From assembly GCF_051954455.1 (NCBI RefSeq), contig NZ_JBQCHS010000011.1, positions 1 through 64,000 on the forward strand: a stretch of DNA of 64,000 bases, written 5' to 3'. How positions within the stretch are numbered: position 1 is the first letter of the stretch; each line of letters opens with the position of its first letter. This DNA comes from Pseudolysinimonas sp051954455 (GTDB lineage: Bacteria > Actinomycetota > Actinomycetes > Actinomycetales > Microbacteriaceae). The translations under genes and the position numbers were made by a program. The notes under the pieces were generated by a model that saw nothing but the letters and a program-made list of their open reading frames with translations, was not told where the DNA came from and did not search any database. Shown one piece after another: positions 25,067 to 33,875 of this stretch.

Positions 25067-26479
25067 TCAGCCGATCCCGAAGACGCGGCGCGGTGCCCCG
25101 TCGACGAGGTCGACGATGATGTCGCCGGCGCGCTCCTCCGTCAGCCGCGCCTCGACGACGAGCCGGGCGAGGAACGCGGCCTCCACCCGGCGGGCCGTGT
25201 CGTGCCGCACGGGGATCGAGCAGAACCCGCGGGTGTCGTCGACGAATCCCGCCGATCGGCTGAATCCGGCCGTCTCGGTGACCGCGGCGCGGAAGCGCAG
25301 CATCGCGTCGGGGGCGTCGAGGAACCACCAGGGCGAGCCGAGGTAGACGCTCGGGTAGAAGCCGGCGAGCGGCGCCAGCTCCCGCGAGAACACGGTCTCG
25401 TCGAGGGTGAACAGCACGAGCCGGAACCCCGCGGCGGTGCCGAAGGAGGAGAGGAGCGGCCGCAGCGCCTGCGTGAACTCGGCGGCCACGGGGATGTCGT
25501 GCCCGGAGTCGCTCCCGCGGAGCGCCCGCGTGGCCGGGTGGTGGTCGCGCACGACGCCGGGGTGCAGCGTCATGACGAGACCGTCGTCGACCGACATCCG
25601 CGCCATCTCGTAGATCATGTGCGCCTGGAACGCGCGCACGTCGGCGGCGTCGCCGGCGCCGGCGCGCAGCCGGTCGAAGAGCGCCGCGGCCTCGGCGCGC
25701 TCGAGCCGCAGCGTGCCGAGCGGGGTGACGCTGTGGTCCGCCGAGACGGCTCCCGCGTCGATGAACCGCCGACGCTGCCGGCGCAGCGCGCCGAGGTAGC
25801 GCCCGTGCTCGCCCGGCCCGTCGGCGTCGCCGTCGGAGGCCGCGAGCAGCCGGTCGACGCGCGCGGCCCAGCCGGGGGAGCCGGCATCCAGGTAGGCGTC
25901 CGGGCGGAAGGTAGGGGCGACCCGGGTCGCGACATCGGGGTCGTCGCGCAGTCGCCGGTGATCGTCGAGCGGGTCGAGCGGGTCGTCGGTCGTGGCGAGG
26001 AACTCGATCCCGAATCGCCGGAGGAGCGCCTGCGGGCGGAAGTCGGGGCGCGCGAGCTGCTCGGCGATGCGGTCGAACGTCGCGTCGGCGGTCGCCTCGT
26101 CGAGGCCGCCGATGCCGAACAGGTCGCCGAGCTCGTGCTCCAGCCAGTAGCCCGAGGCTGTTCCGGCGAACACCGGCCAGTGCCGGCAGAACAGCCGCCA
26201 GGCCCGGCGCGCGCCCTCCCCGCCGTGGCCGTCGAGCTCGGCGAGGTCGGCGCCGTCGGCGTGCAGGAGCCGCGTGACGTAGTGGTCGGGCCGCACGAGC
26301 AGCGACGCCGGGTCGCCGAACGGCTCGTCGTCGGCGAGCGACGCGGCCGGCACGTGCCCGTGCGGCGACAGGATCGGGAGCCCGGCGACACGGGCGTAGA
26401 GCCCGCGCGCGACCTCCCGCGTGCGCGGATCGGCGGGCAGCAGCCGGTCGGGATCGGGCCGGTACTCCGCGATCGTCAC
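25067..26479 (-). CDS. uxaC: Glucuronate isomerase
   Basis: 470 residues, normal for UxaC. Amidohydrolase-fold motifs are ILSPHGHVPA (metal-binding His-x-His), RPDHYVTRLLHADG, IEFLATTDDPLDPL and PWWFLDAPDAMLRFR. It converts D-glucuronate to D-fructuronate (and galacturonate to tagaturonate). GTG 26479 overlaps the stop of the Gfo/Idh gene; only 4 bases separate its stop from the HTH-less sensor gene. It is the entry step of the uronate pathway here. Confidence 0.92.
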   Translation of the reverse strand: MTIAEYRPDPDRLLPADPRTREVARGLYARVAGLPILSPHGHVPAASLADDEPFGDPASLLVRPDHYVTRLLHADGADLAELDGHGGEGARRAWRLFCRHWPVFAGTASGYWLEHELGDLFGIGGLDEATADATFDRIAEQLARPDFRPQALLRRFGIEFLATTDDPLDPLDDHRRLRDDPDVATRVAPTFRPDAYLDAGSPGWAARVDRLLAASDGDADGPGEHGRYLGALRRQRRRFIDAGAVSADHSVTPLGTLRLERAEAAALFDRLRAGAGDAADVRAFQAHMIYEMARMSVDDGLVMTLHPGVVRDHHPATRALRGSDSGHDIPVAAEFTQALRPLLSSFGTAAGFRLVLFTLDETVFSRELAPLAGFYPSVYLGSPWWFLDAPDAMLRFRAAVTETAGFSRSAGFVDDTRGFCSIPVRHDTARRVEAAFLARLVVEARLTEERAGDIIVDLVDGAPRRVFGIG

Positions 26480-27615
26480 CGTGCAGGTCCGCCGGTGCGC
26501 ACCTCGACGTCGTCGTACCGTCCGGCGCGCACCTCGTCGAACAGGACGGGCTCGCCGAGCGTCGCCGAGACGTAGATCGCGCGCACCGCGGTGAGCGCGT
26601 CGACGGCGTCGGAGACGGTGACGCCGGGCGCCCGCCGGTCGCGGATCGCGTCGACGAGGTCCTCGTACTGGCGCAGGTGCCCCTCGGCGAAGCCCGCCGG
26701 CACCGGGTCGTTGCCCGTCTTGGCCGTCGGATCCACCTCGGCGGCGCGGTTCTCGACCCCGGAGCCGGACGCCTCGTCGCCCTGCTCCGCGGCCGCGAAG
26801 AAGACCAGCTCGTCGTCGTCGATGATCGCGGAGCCGCGCGAGCCGTGCACCTGCAGCCGCACCGACAGACCCGGGTAGGCCGCGGTCGTCGCGTGGAAGG
26901 TGGCGAGCGCTCCGGAGGCGAAGCGCAGCACCGCGACCGCGACGTCCTCGACCTCGATCCGCTCGTGCGCGGTCAGCGCGGTGAACGCCGAGACCTCCAC
27001 CGGCCGGCCGAGCAGCCAGAGCAGGAGGTCGACGGTGTGCACGCCCTGGTTCATGACGGCGCCGCCGCCGTCGAGCGCCCACGTGCCGCGCCACGCCCCC
27101 GAGTCGTAGTAGTCCTGGCTCCGCCACCAGGCGACCGACGCGACGGCGCTCGTCGCCGTGCCGAACCGGCCGGAGCGCAGCGCCTCGGCGACGACGACCG
27201 ACGCCGGATCGAAGCGATGCTGGCTGACGATCGAGACGATCTGCCCGCGGGCGGCGGCCTCCTCCGCGGCGGCGAGCAGCCGGCGCGCGCGGTCGAGCGC
27301 GACGTCGATCGGCTTCTCGACCAGCACGTGGGCGCCGGCGGCGACCGCCTCCAGCGCGGCATCGACGTGCATCCCGCTCGGCGTGCAGATGACCACGAGA
27401 TCGGGGTGCTCGGCCGCGAGCGCGTCGGTGAGCGAGCCGAGGACGGCGGGCCGGTCCGCCTGCTCGGCGACCGCGTCGGCGAGCGCCTCCGCGGCGGGAG
27501 CGATCTCGTCGACGAGGGCGACGATCCGCAGGTCGGGATGCCGGCCGATGGCGGCGGCGTGGTTGCGGCCGATGATGCCGCAGCCCACGATCGCGACCCG
27601 GAGCGCGCCCGTCAT
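26476..27615 (-). CDS. Gfo/Idh/MocA family oxidoreductase
   Basis: 379 residues. The Rossmann motif is AIVGCGIIGRNHAAAI, the catalytic-lysine motif VLVEKPIDVAL, and the active-site helix GGAVMNQGVHTVDLLLWLLG, with His and Asp at their usual places. An acidic insertion (EQGDEASGSGVENRAAEVDPTAKTG, shown in part) lies near residue 275. The family oxidises a sugar hydroxyl with NAD(P). Translationally coupled to the TIM-barrel gene before it and uxaC after it, it may oxidise the glycone of an imported uronide. Confidence 0.87.
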   Translation of the reverse strand: MTGALRVAIVGCGIIGRNHAAAIGRHPDLRIVALVDEIAPAAEALADAVAEQADRPAVLGSLTDALAAEHPDLVVICTPSGMHVDAALEAVAAGAHVLVEKPIDVALDRARRLLAAAEEAAARGQIVSIVSQHRFDPASVVVAEALRSGRFGTATSAVASVAWWRSQDYYDSGAWRGTWALDGGGAVMNQGVHTVDLLLWLLGRPVEVSAFTALTAHERIEVEDVAVAVLRFASGALATFHATTAAYPGLSVRLQVHGSRGSAIIDDDELVFFAAAEQGDEASGSGVENRAAEVDPTAKTGNDPVPAGFAEGHLRQYEDLVDAIRDRRAPGVTVSDAVDALTAVRAIYVSATLGEPVLFDEVRAGRYDDVEVRTGGPAR

Positions 27616-28493
27616 GCCAGCACCACCCCCGCGCCGTCGGTCAGCGCCCGGAATGCGCGGGCCGCCCGGCCGAACTGGAACGGGCCGTCGCTGCCGGTGT
27701 CGATGCCGTAGGACGCGAGGTGGGGCTCGAGCGAGGCGAAGCCCGCGTAGCCGTCGTCGCGGAGCGCGGCGATGGTGGCCGCGAGCTGGCCGTCGCCCTC
27801 GCCGGAGGGCACGACGACGCCGTCGGACGAACGGGCGTCCTTCACCTGCAGGTACTCGAGGTGCTCGCGCAGCAGCGGGTAGGCGCGGTCGTAGGGCGCG
27901 ACGCCGACCTGCACGTAGTTCGCGTTGTCCCAGGCCACCCGGAGCCGCTCCGAGCCCACCGACTCGATGATGTCGAGCACCCGCTCGGGCACGTCGCCGT
28001 AGATGTCCTTCTCGTTCTCGTGCACGAGCGTCACCCCTTCCCTCTCGGCGAGGTCGGCGAAGGCGCGCATGCGCTCGAGCACGCGGTCGCGCATCCCGGC
28101 TGCGACGTCGTCGGCGAGCGCTCCCGTGAGGAGCGGGCCGCCTCCCTCGCCGCCGAAGCCCTCGGGCCAGAACGAGAACAGCCGGATGTACGGCGCGTCG
28201 AAGCGGTGCGCCGCGGCGATCGCCCGGCGCAGCCGGTCGAGCTCGTCGTCGACGGCGACCGACACGACGACCTTGCCGACCGGCGACGCGATCGCCGAGA
28301 CCCGCATGCCGCCCCCGTCGATGATGCGGCGCAGCTCCGCCGAGCGCTCCTCGTCGAGGTCGATGGCGTTGACCCGCCAGGCGCTCCGCAGCTCCAGGTG
28401 CGTCGCGCCGAGCGCGGCGAGCACCGCCAGCTGCACATGCGGGTCGGCGTCGATCTCGTCGCCGAATCCGCTGAGGGTCCACTGCACTGTCAT
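27612..28493 (-). CDS. TIM-barrel sugar phosphate isomerase/epimerase
   Basis: 293 residues. The xylose-isomerase-like TIM barrel shows VTLVHENEKDIYGD (metal Glu), RVAWDNANYVQVG (Asp), EYLQVKDAR and FASLEPHLASYG (Glu). The usual His of the H-x-KD strand is Gln here, which may alter metal binding. It follows the permease gene with an ATGA overlap and precedes the Gfo/Idh dehydrogenase with another. Paired Gfo/Idh and TIM-barrel proteins are known to break glycosidic bonds through 3-keto intermediates; the pairing makes that plausible here. Confidence 0.85.
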   Translation of the reverse strand: MTVQWTLSGFGDEIDADPHVQLAVLAALGATHLELRSAWRVNAIDLDEERSAELRRIIDGGGMRVSAIASPVGKVVVSVAVDDELDRLRRAIAAAHRFDAPYIRLFSFWPEGFGGEGGGPLLTGALADDVAAGMRDRVLERMRAFADLAEREGVTLVHENEKDIYGDVPERVLDIIESVGSERLRVAWDNANYVQVGVAPYDRAYPLLREHLEYLQVKDARSSDGVVVPSGEGDGQLAATIAALRDDGYAGFASLEPHLASYGIDTGSDGPFQFGRAARAFRALTDGAGVVLA

Positions 28494-29356
28494 TTCACTC
28501 CTCCGGCGGTGAGACCGCCGACTAGGTACCGCTGGAAGACGAGGTACAGGATCACGACGGGCGTCGCACACACGAGTGACGCCGCCATGAGCTGACCGTA
28601 GAGGGGGAGCGATCCTCCCTCCTGGGAGCTGCTGAAGATCTGCAGCGCGATCGACACGGTCCGCGAGTCGGTGTTGGTCAGCACCGACGCGAAGAGCACG
28701 TCGTTCCACCCGAGCAGGAACGCGAAGATCGCCGACACGACGATCCCGGGCCAGCTGAGCGGCAGGATCACCTGCACGAGCACGCGCAGGTTCGAGGCGC
28801 CGTCCATCCGGGCGGCCTCCTCGAGTTCCCGGGGGAGGCCGCGCAGGTAGGTGACCATGACCCAGGTGGAGAACGGCAGCGCGAACGTGAGGTAGGTCAC
28901 GAACAGTCCCCACTGCGTGCCGATCACCCGCAGCCCGAGGTAGGTGGTGAGCGACGAGTACACGACGAACACCGGCAGCACGAGCAACGTCCCCGGCACC
29001 GACTGCAGGGTCAGGAGCCCCCGGAGGATCGCCACGCGCCCGACGAAGGTGAACCGCACGAGCACGTACGCGGATCCGATCGCGGCCGCGGTGGCGACGA
29101 TCGCGGTCGAGCCGGCGACGAGCAGACTGTTGCCGATGCCGCCGGCGAGGCCCACGGTCGTCCAGATCTTCGCGAAGTTCTCGAGGGTGAAGCTCGACGG
29201 GAAGTAGTCGCCGCGCACGACCCCGAGGTCGGAGTTCACCGATCCGAAGATCACATAGAGCATCGGCACGACGATGAAGACGCCGATCACCACGATCACG
29301 CCCCACCGCACGGGCGGCGGCAGGAGGCGCCCGACGGACGCGTTGGGCGCGCTCAT
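28490..29356 (-). CDS. Carbohydrate ABC transporter permease (MalG type)
   Basis: About 288 residues with six helices. The cytoplasmic EAA loop that docks on the ATPase is EEAARMDGASNLRVLVQVIL, followed by LPLSWPG. ATG 29356 (MSAPNASVGRLL) overlaps the stop of the partner permease. Together they form the membrane channel of a CUT1-type sugar importer. No ATPase gene is in the operon, so a shared MsiK-like ATPase encoded elsewhere must energise it. Confidence 0.9.
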   Translation of the reverse strand: MSAPNASVGRLLPPPVRWGVIVVIGVFIVVPMLYVIFGSVNSDLGVVRGDYFPSSFTLENFAKIWTTVGLAGGIGNSLLVAGSTAIVATAAAIGSAYVLVRFTFVGRVAILRGLLTLQSVPGTLLVLPVFVVYSSLTTYLGLRVIGTQWGLFVTYLTFALPFSTWVMVTYLRGLPRELEEAARMDGASNLRVLVQVILPLSWPGIVVSAIFAFLLGWNDVLFASVLTNTDSRTVSIALQIFSSSQEGGSLPLYGQLMAASLVCATPVVILYLVFQRYLVGGLTAGGVK

Positions 29357-30300
29357 CGCACGTCCACCCGGTCGAGCCGCGCGATGCGCAGGTAGATGAC
29401 GATCGGGATCGCGAGCAGCACGAGCGACAGGATCGCGGTCGCCGCGCTCAGGCCGAAACGGAACGACTGGAAGCTCTCGATGTAGGTGAGGAACGGCAGC
29501 GTCTGCACGTTGTTCGGGGCCGGCACCCCGAAGAGCACGAACGGGAGCGTGAAGTTGTTGATGTGGTTGAGCACCGACACCACGCAGGCGAGGGCGACCG
29601 GTGCGCCGAGGTAGGGCAGCACGATGTCGCGCAGCTGCCGCCCCCAACGCGCGCCGTCGATCGCCGCCGCCTCGAACACCTCGTGCTCGATCGTCTGGAG
29701 GCCGGTCAACGCCAGCAGGTAGATGAACGGCCACGACGCCCAGATCTCGACGATGACGAGCGTCCAGTAGGCGTTCGGCCCGTTCAGCCACAGGCCCGAC
29801 TTGATGCCCAGCGAGCCGAGCAGCTCGGTCCACACCCCGCCCGGCTGCATGATCGTCCGCCAGATCGTCGCCGTCACGAACGAGGGGATCACGTACGGCA
29901 CCAGGAAGACCGACCGCACGGCCGCGCGACCGCGGAACCGGTTCTGCGTGGCGAGCGCCGCCGCGACCCCGATCGGTACCGAGATCACGGTGGAGATCAC
30001 CGCGAACGAGACGCTGATCCCGAGCGACCCGATGAGCGGCGACTGCGTGATCGCCTCGACGTAGTTCGCGAGCCCGAGGAACGGCGCCGAGAGCCAGCGG
30101 CGGATCGTGTACTGGTTGAGGCTCAGCAGCGACATGTAGACCGCGATGAGGAGCGGGATCACGACGACGACCGTCATGAGCACGCCGCCCGGGATGAGCA
30201 GCCACAGCGGGCGTCCGCGCCGGCTCAACGGACGTCGGTGGGGCGTGCGGGCGGGGCCGGCGGCGACCCGGGGCGCCGCCGGCTGACCGACCGTCGTCAC
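29353..30300 (-). CDS. Carbohydrate ABC transporter permease (MalF type)
   Basis: About 315 residues from GTG 30300, which overlaps the stop of the binding-protein gene. A basic N-terminus precedes six helices, the first being LWLLIPGGVLMTVVVVIPLLI. The EAA motif is FEAAAIDGARWGRQLRDIVL, followed by PYLGAP. It pairs with the MalG-type permease downstream. Confidence 0.9.
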   Translation of the reverse strand: MTTVGQPAAPRVAAGPARTPHRRPLSRRGRPLWLLIPGGVLMTVVVVIPLLIAVYMSLLSLNQYTIRRWLSAPFLGLANYVEAITQSPLIGSLGISVSFAVISTVISVPIGVAAALATQNRFRGRAAVRSVFLVPYVIPSFVTATIWRTIMQPGGVWTELLGSLGIKSGLWLNGPNAYWTLVIVEIWASWPFIYLLALTGLQTIEHEVFEAAAIDGARWGRQLRDIVLPYLGAPVALACVVSVLNHINNFTLPFVLFGVPAPNNVQTLPFLTYIESFQSFRFGLSAATAILSLVLLAIPIVIYLRIARLDRVDVR

Positions 30301-31646
30301 GGCGCCTGCTTCAGCGCGGTGGTCGCGGTGCGCTGCGCGTCGGAGAGGAGTCCCGACAGCTGGGAGTCGCTCACCGAGCCGTCGGCGAGGTTCGGGATCG
30401 ACTGCGTCACGATGTTGAGCAGCGCCAACTGGATGTCGCCCCAGGCGCCGGTGAACGGCGTGGGGTACGACTTGCGGCCCGCGTCGAGCACGGGGGCGAG
30501 CTGGGGCTGGCTCTTCTGGAGCCCGCTTGCGGCCTTGGTGGTCACCGGCAGGTTGCCGAAGTCGGTGTACTGCTCCTGCTGGATCGCGTCGCTCGTCAGG
30601 TACTTCACGAGCTCGAAGGCGAGCTGCTTGTTCGGCGAGTAGTCGGCGACGGTGAGACTGTTGCCGGAGAGGATGCTCGCCGCGGGGACGCCGCCCTTCG
30701 GACGCGAGTCGTGTCCCGGGGGCACGAGGGGCATGACCGCGAACTTGTAGTCGTCCTTGATGGGCGAGGCGTTCAGCGTGTTCTGCGCCGTCGAGCCCGT
30801 CATCGGGAACATGGCCGCCTTGCCGGCCGCGAACGCCGCGAGGGCCTGCGGACCGGTCCATCCGACCGAAGCGGGGTCCACCACCTTGTCGTCGGTGAGG
30901 AGGCCGAAGTACGACTTGTAGGCCGCCTCCGTCGTCGGGCTGTCGATCTTGGCGGTCTTGCCGTCGACGATCGGATTGCCGGACTGCCGGTCGAACGTCC
31001 AGATGTACTTCCAGGGGTTGACCGTGTCCTTGTAGTCGACCGCCATGCCGTAGACGCCGTCCTTGGTCATCTTCTTCGCCTGGTCGATGAGGCCGTCCCA
31101 GGTGGCGGCGGGGCCGTCGTAGCCCGCGGCGGCGAACATCTTCGTGTTGTACGCCATCACGTACGGACGCGACTGCCACGGCACGGCGATCTGCTTGTCG
31201 CTCGACGGGCCCGATATGCCGAGCGTCGCCGGGACGAAGCGCTTCTTGCCGCCGATGGTGTTCCAGTCGGCGTCGCTCAGCGTCACGAAGGCGCCGGTCG
31301 AGTACGCGGTCGGCACGAGGGTGGTGCCGAGGTCGTAGACGTCGGGACCCTGCCCGGAGACGGCCGAGGTCTGGATCTTGGTGACCTCGTCGGCGGAGGT
31401 GGAGTACGTCTCGATGTCGAGGGTGGCGCCGGTGCGGTCGTGGAACGCGGTCTTCAGCTTCTGGAAGAACGCCTGCTGCTGCTGGGGATAGCCGGTGTTC
31501 ACGGCGGTGAAGAAGGTGATCGTCTTGCCCTTGCCGTCGACGGCGGACGACGACGGGCCGGGGGTGGAGCCGCCGCTGCAGGCGGCCAGCCCCAGTCCGA
31601 TCGCGGCGACCCCCGCGATCAGGCCGAGCAGATGGCGGTGCTTCAT
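30297..31646 (-). CDS. ABC transporter sugar-binding lipoprotein
   Basis: 449 residues. A lipoprotein signal ends at LAAC with Cys23 as lipid site. The mature part is a cluster B/type I extracellular binding protein: KTITFFTAVNTGYPQ, GQGPDVYDLGTTLVP, VPWQSRPYVMAYNTKMFAAAGYDGPAATW and AAFAAGKAAMFPMTGS are typical. First gene of the ten-gene uronate operon; its promoter carries an operator at 31710-31747 shared with the divergent LacI gene. The ligand is probably a uronate or uronate-containing glycoside. Confidence 0.9.
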   Translation of the reverse strand: MKHRHLLGLIAGVAAIGLGLAACSGGSTPGPSSSAVDGKGKTITFFTAVNTGYPQQQQAFFQKLKTAFHDRTGATLDIETYSTSADEVTKIQTSAVSGQGPDVYDLGTTLVPTAYSTGAFVTLSDADWNTIGGKKRFVPATLGISGPSSDKQIAVPWQSRPYVMAYNTKMFAAAGYDGPAATWDGLIDQAKKMTKDGVYGMAVDYKDTVNPWKYIWTFDRQSGNPIVDGKTAKIDSPTTEAAYKSYFGLLTDDKVVDPASVGWTGPQALAAFAAGKAAMFPMTGSTAQNTLNASPIKDDYKFAVMPLVPPGHDSRPKGGVPAASILSGNSLTVADYSPNKQLAFELVKYLTSDAIQQEQYTDFGNLPVTTKAASGLQKSQPQLAPVLDAGRKSYPTPFTGAWGDIQLALLNIVTQSIPNLADGSVSDSQLSGLLSDAQRTATTALKQAP

Positions 31647-31709
31647 GTGGACTCTCCTTTGAGTGCCGACGCCGGTGCGGATCGGCTGACCCGGGAGAGC
31701 CTAGGCAGA

Positions 31710-31747
31710 TTGGCAAAGACGGCAAAGAGTTTGCACACTTTTGCCAA
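31710..31747. promoter_or_regulatory. Nested operator in divergent uronate-operon/LacI promoter
   Basis: Outer inverted repeat TTGGCAAA (31710-31717) / TTTGCCAA (31740-31747) surrounds an inner one, GCAAA-GAG-TTTGC (31722-31734), with almost the same centre at about 31728. It lies between the divergent operon and lacI-type gene and is the likely regulator site. Confidence 0.7.
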
Positions 31748-31766
31748 ACAGGTCTTGGATGGGGTG

Positions 31767-32777
31767 GTGACCGACGATCCCGAGGCCCCGCGCGGCCCCA
31801 CCCTCGCCGACATCGCGCGCGCGAGCGGCGTCGCCATCTCGACCGCGTCGCGCGCCCTGTCGACCCCCGGCCGGGTCAGCGCGCGCACCGTCGAACGCGT
31901 GCAGTCGGTCGCCCGCGACCTCGGCTACCGCTCACCGCGCGACGGCCGCACGCCGCGCGCGTCGCGCACGATCGCGGTGCTCGTCTCCGACGTGACGAAC
32001 CCGTTCTACTTCGGGATGATCCGCGGGACGCAGCATCAGCTGAAGGCCGCCGGCTACACGCAGCTGCTCGTCGACACGGAGGAGTCGGACGAGCTCGAGG
32101 AGAACATGCTGCGCACCCTGCACGACTCGTGCGACGGCGCGATTCTCACCGCGTCGCGGCTCCGCGACGACACACTCACCGAGCTGAGCCGGCGCATCCC
32201 GCTCGTCACCGTCAACCGTGACAGCCCCGGCATCCCGAACGTGCTGATCGACACCCCGAACGGCATGCTCCAGGCGCTCGCGCACCTGCGCTCGCTCGGG
32301 CACCGCTCGATCGTCTACGCCGCGGGACCGTCCAGCTCCTGGATCGGCGAGGAGCGCTGGCGCGCGCTGCAGCTCGGGGCGCAGCACCACGGCATCGAGG
32401 TGCACCGCGCCGGGCCGTTCATGCCGCGACGGGAATCCGGTGCCGCTGCGGCCGACGAAGTCCTGACCTCGGGCGCCACGGCGTGCATCGCCTTCAACGA
32501 CCTGCTGGCGATCGGCATCCTGGAGCGGCTGCGCGAGCGCGGCGCGCGGGTGCCCGAGGACCTCAGCGTCGTCGGTTGCGACGACATCTTCGGCGCCGAC
32601 TTCTGCCACCCGACGCTCACGACGCTCACCGCCCCGATCGAGCAGGCCGGGCAGGTCGCGGTGTCGATGCTCCTCGGCGGGATCGACAGCCGCGTCTCCT
32701 CGGGGCTGCGGCGCACCGCGACGCTGCCGACGCACCTGACCGTCCGCGGGTCGAGCGGGCCCGCGCCGGAGCCTTAG
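31767..32777 (+). CDS. LacI-family transcriptional regulator (complete)
   Basis: About 336 residues. The N-terminal DNA-binding domain is PTLADIARASGVAISTASRALSTPGRVSARTVERV, followed by the hinge and the sugar-binding domain (TIAVLVSDVTNPFYFGMIRG; HLRSLGHRSIVYAAGP; SVVGCDDIFGADFCHPTLTTL). Possible starts are GTG 31767, GTG 31764 and TTG 31755; I take 31767. It is divergent from the binding-protein gene and almost certainly represses the ten-gene operon until a uronate-related inducer binds. The operon's own HTH-less paralogue at 24220 may modulate it. Confidence 0.88.
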   Translation: MTDDPEAPRGPTLADIARASGVAISTASRALSTPGRVSARTVERVQSVARDLGYRSPRDGRTPRASRTIAVLVSDVTNPFYFGMIRGTQHQLKAAGYTQLLVDTEESDELEENMLRTLHDSCDGAILTASRLRDDTLTELSRRIPLVTVNRDSPGIPNVLIDTPNGMLQALAHLRSLGHRSIVYAAGPSSSWIGEERWRALQLGAQHHGIEVHRAGPFMPRRESGAAAADEVLTSGATACIAFNDLLAIGILERLRERGARVPEDLSVVGCDDIFGADFCHPTLTTLTAPIEQAGQVAVSMLLGGIDSRVSSGLRRTATLPTHLTVRGSSGPAPEP

Positions 32778-32787
32778 ACCCGGGCGG

Positions 32788-33846
32788 TCACGTGGCCCGC
32801 GACCACGGCTGCGGCTCGGAGCGGACGGGGGCTCCGAGCTCCGCCGCCCGCCGCACGAGCAGCTGCAGGTACTGGTCCTGCGCGGCCTCGTCGACGCCGT
32901 ACACCGGCGGTCCGCCGTCGACGTAGGCGCGCATCCCGTCGAGCAGCCGCGCGATCGAGATCTCGTCGTCGGCCAGCCGCGCGGGCCGGGTGTCGTTCTC
33001 CATGATCCAGGCGCCGTCGAGCTGATAGCCGCGCAGGAAGAGGCCGTCGTGCTGGCTCGGACCGCCCGCGTCGACGCGCACCAACGGCGAGTGCACGGGG
33101 GTCCGGAAGTCGTGCAGGCGGCGCACCATCGCGTCGCGCAGCTCACCGCGCTCGCCGCGGATCGTGAGCGTCGAGGTGCGGATGAACGAGCGGTACTGCT
33201 GGTCGTCGAACTCCATCACGCCGAGACGATCACCCGCATCGATCCAGCCGATCGTGTGCACCGAGCCCACGACGCGGTCCTCGACCGGGTCGCCGTCGCG
33301 CCCCGGCCCGAGCTGCACGGGGAACTCGCGCCGCACGCCCGTCACCGTGACCGGCTCGTGCCGCAGCCCGAGCGCTCGGCGCAGCACGCTGATGCCGTGG
33401 TAGTCGTGCGCGATCGAGACGTGCGCCTCGTGCACCGGGCCGAGCAGCCCGCGAGTGGCGACCGCGAGCTGGGCCGAGATGAGCGGCTCCAGGTGGTACT
33501 GCTCGGCCACCTGGATGCGGGCGCCGTCCTGCACGAGCCGCCAGAGCTCCGCCAGTTCGTCGAGGGTCGGCGCCGCGGGGGTCTCGGTGAGCACCGCGTG
33601 GCCGGCGGCGACCGCCTCGCGGATGGCGCGCACCGCGATGCTCGGCGGCACCGCGACGACGACCACGTCGACCGGCCCGAGCTCGCCGAGCGTCGAGACG
33701 ACGGGGGCGTCGAACGGCCGGTCGCCGGGATGCCGGGAGACGGCGCCGACGACCTCGAAGCGGTCCGGCACGGCGAGGGCGACGCGCGCGAACGCGGCCG
33801 AACGGAATCCGGTGCCGACGAGTCCGATCCGCAGTGCCGAGGTCAC
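32788..33846 (-). CDS. Gfo/Idh/MocA-like protein with ETP in place of EKP
   Basis: About 352 residues from GTG 33846. The Rossmann start is IGLVGTGFRSAAFARVAL. The position of the catalytic EKP motif reads VLTETPAAPTLDELAEL, so the family lysine is Thr. The usual GG-x-G-x-H-x2-D helix is replaced by AHDYHGISVLRRALGL. Either it uses a different mechanism or it is a non-catalytic member. It is convergent with the LacI gene (10-bp gap) and 29 bp downstream of the DUF2256/DUF3253 gene. Membership in the uronate locus is suggested only by proximity. Confidence 0.78.
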   Translation of the reverse strand: MTSALRIGLVGTGFRSAAFARVALAVPDRFEVVGAVSRHPGDRPFDAPVVSTLGELGPVDVVVVAVPPSIAVRAIREAVAAGHAVLTETPAAPTLDELAELWRLVQDGARIQVAEQYHLEPLISAQLAVATRGLLGPVHEAHVSIAHDYHGISVLRRALGLRHEPVTVTGVRREFPVQLGPGRDGDPVEDRVVGSVHTIGWIDAGDRLGVMEFDDQQYRSFIRTSTLTIRGERGELRDAMVRRLHDFRTPVHSPLVRVDAGGPSQHDGLFLRGYQLDGAWIMENDTRPARLADDEISIARLLDGMRAYVDGGPPVYGVDEAAQDQYLQLLVRRAAELGAPVRSEPQPWSRAT

Positions 33847-33875
33847 CCCAGCACGGTAGCCCCGGCCGCGGAGGC

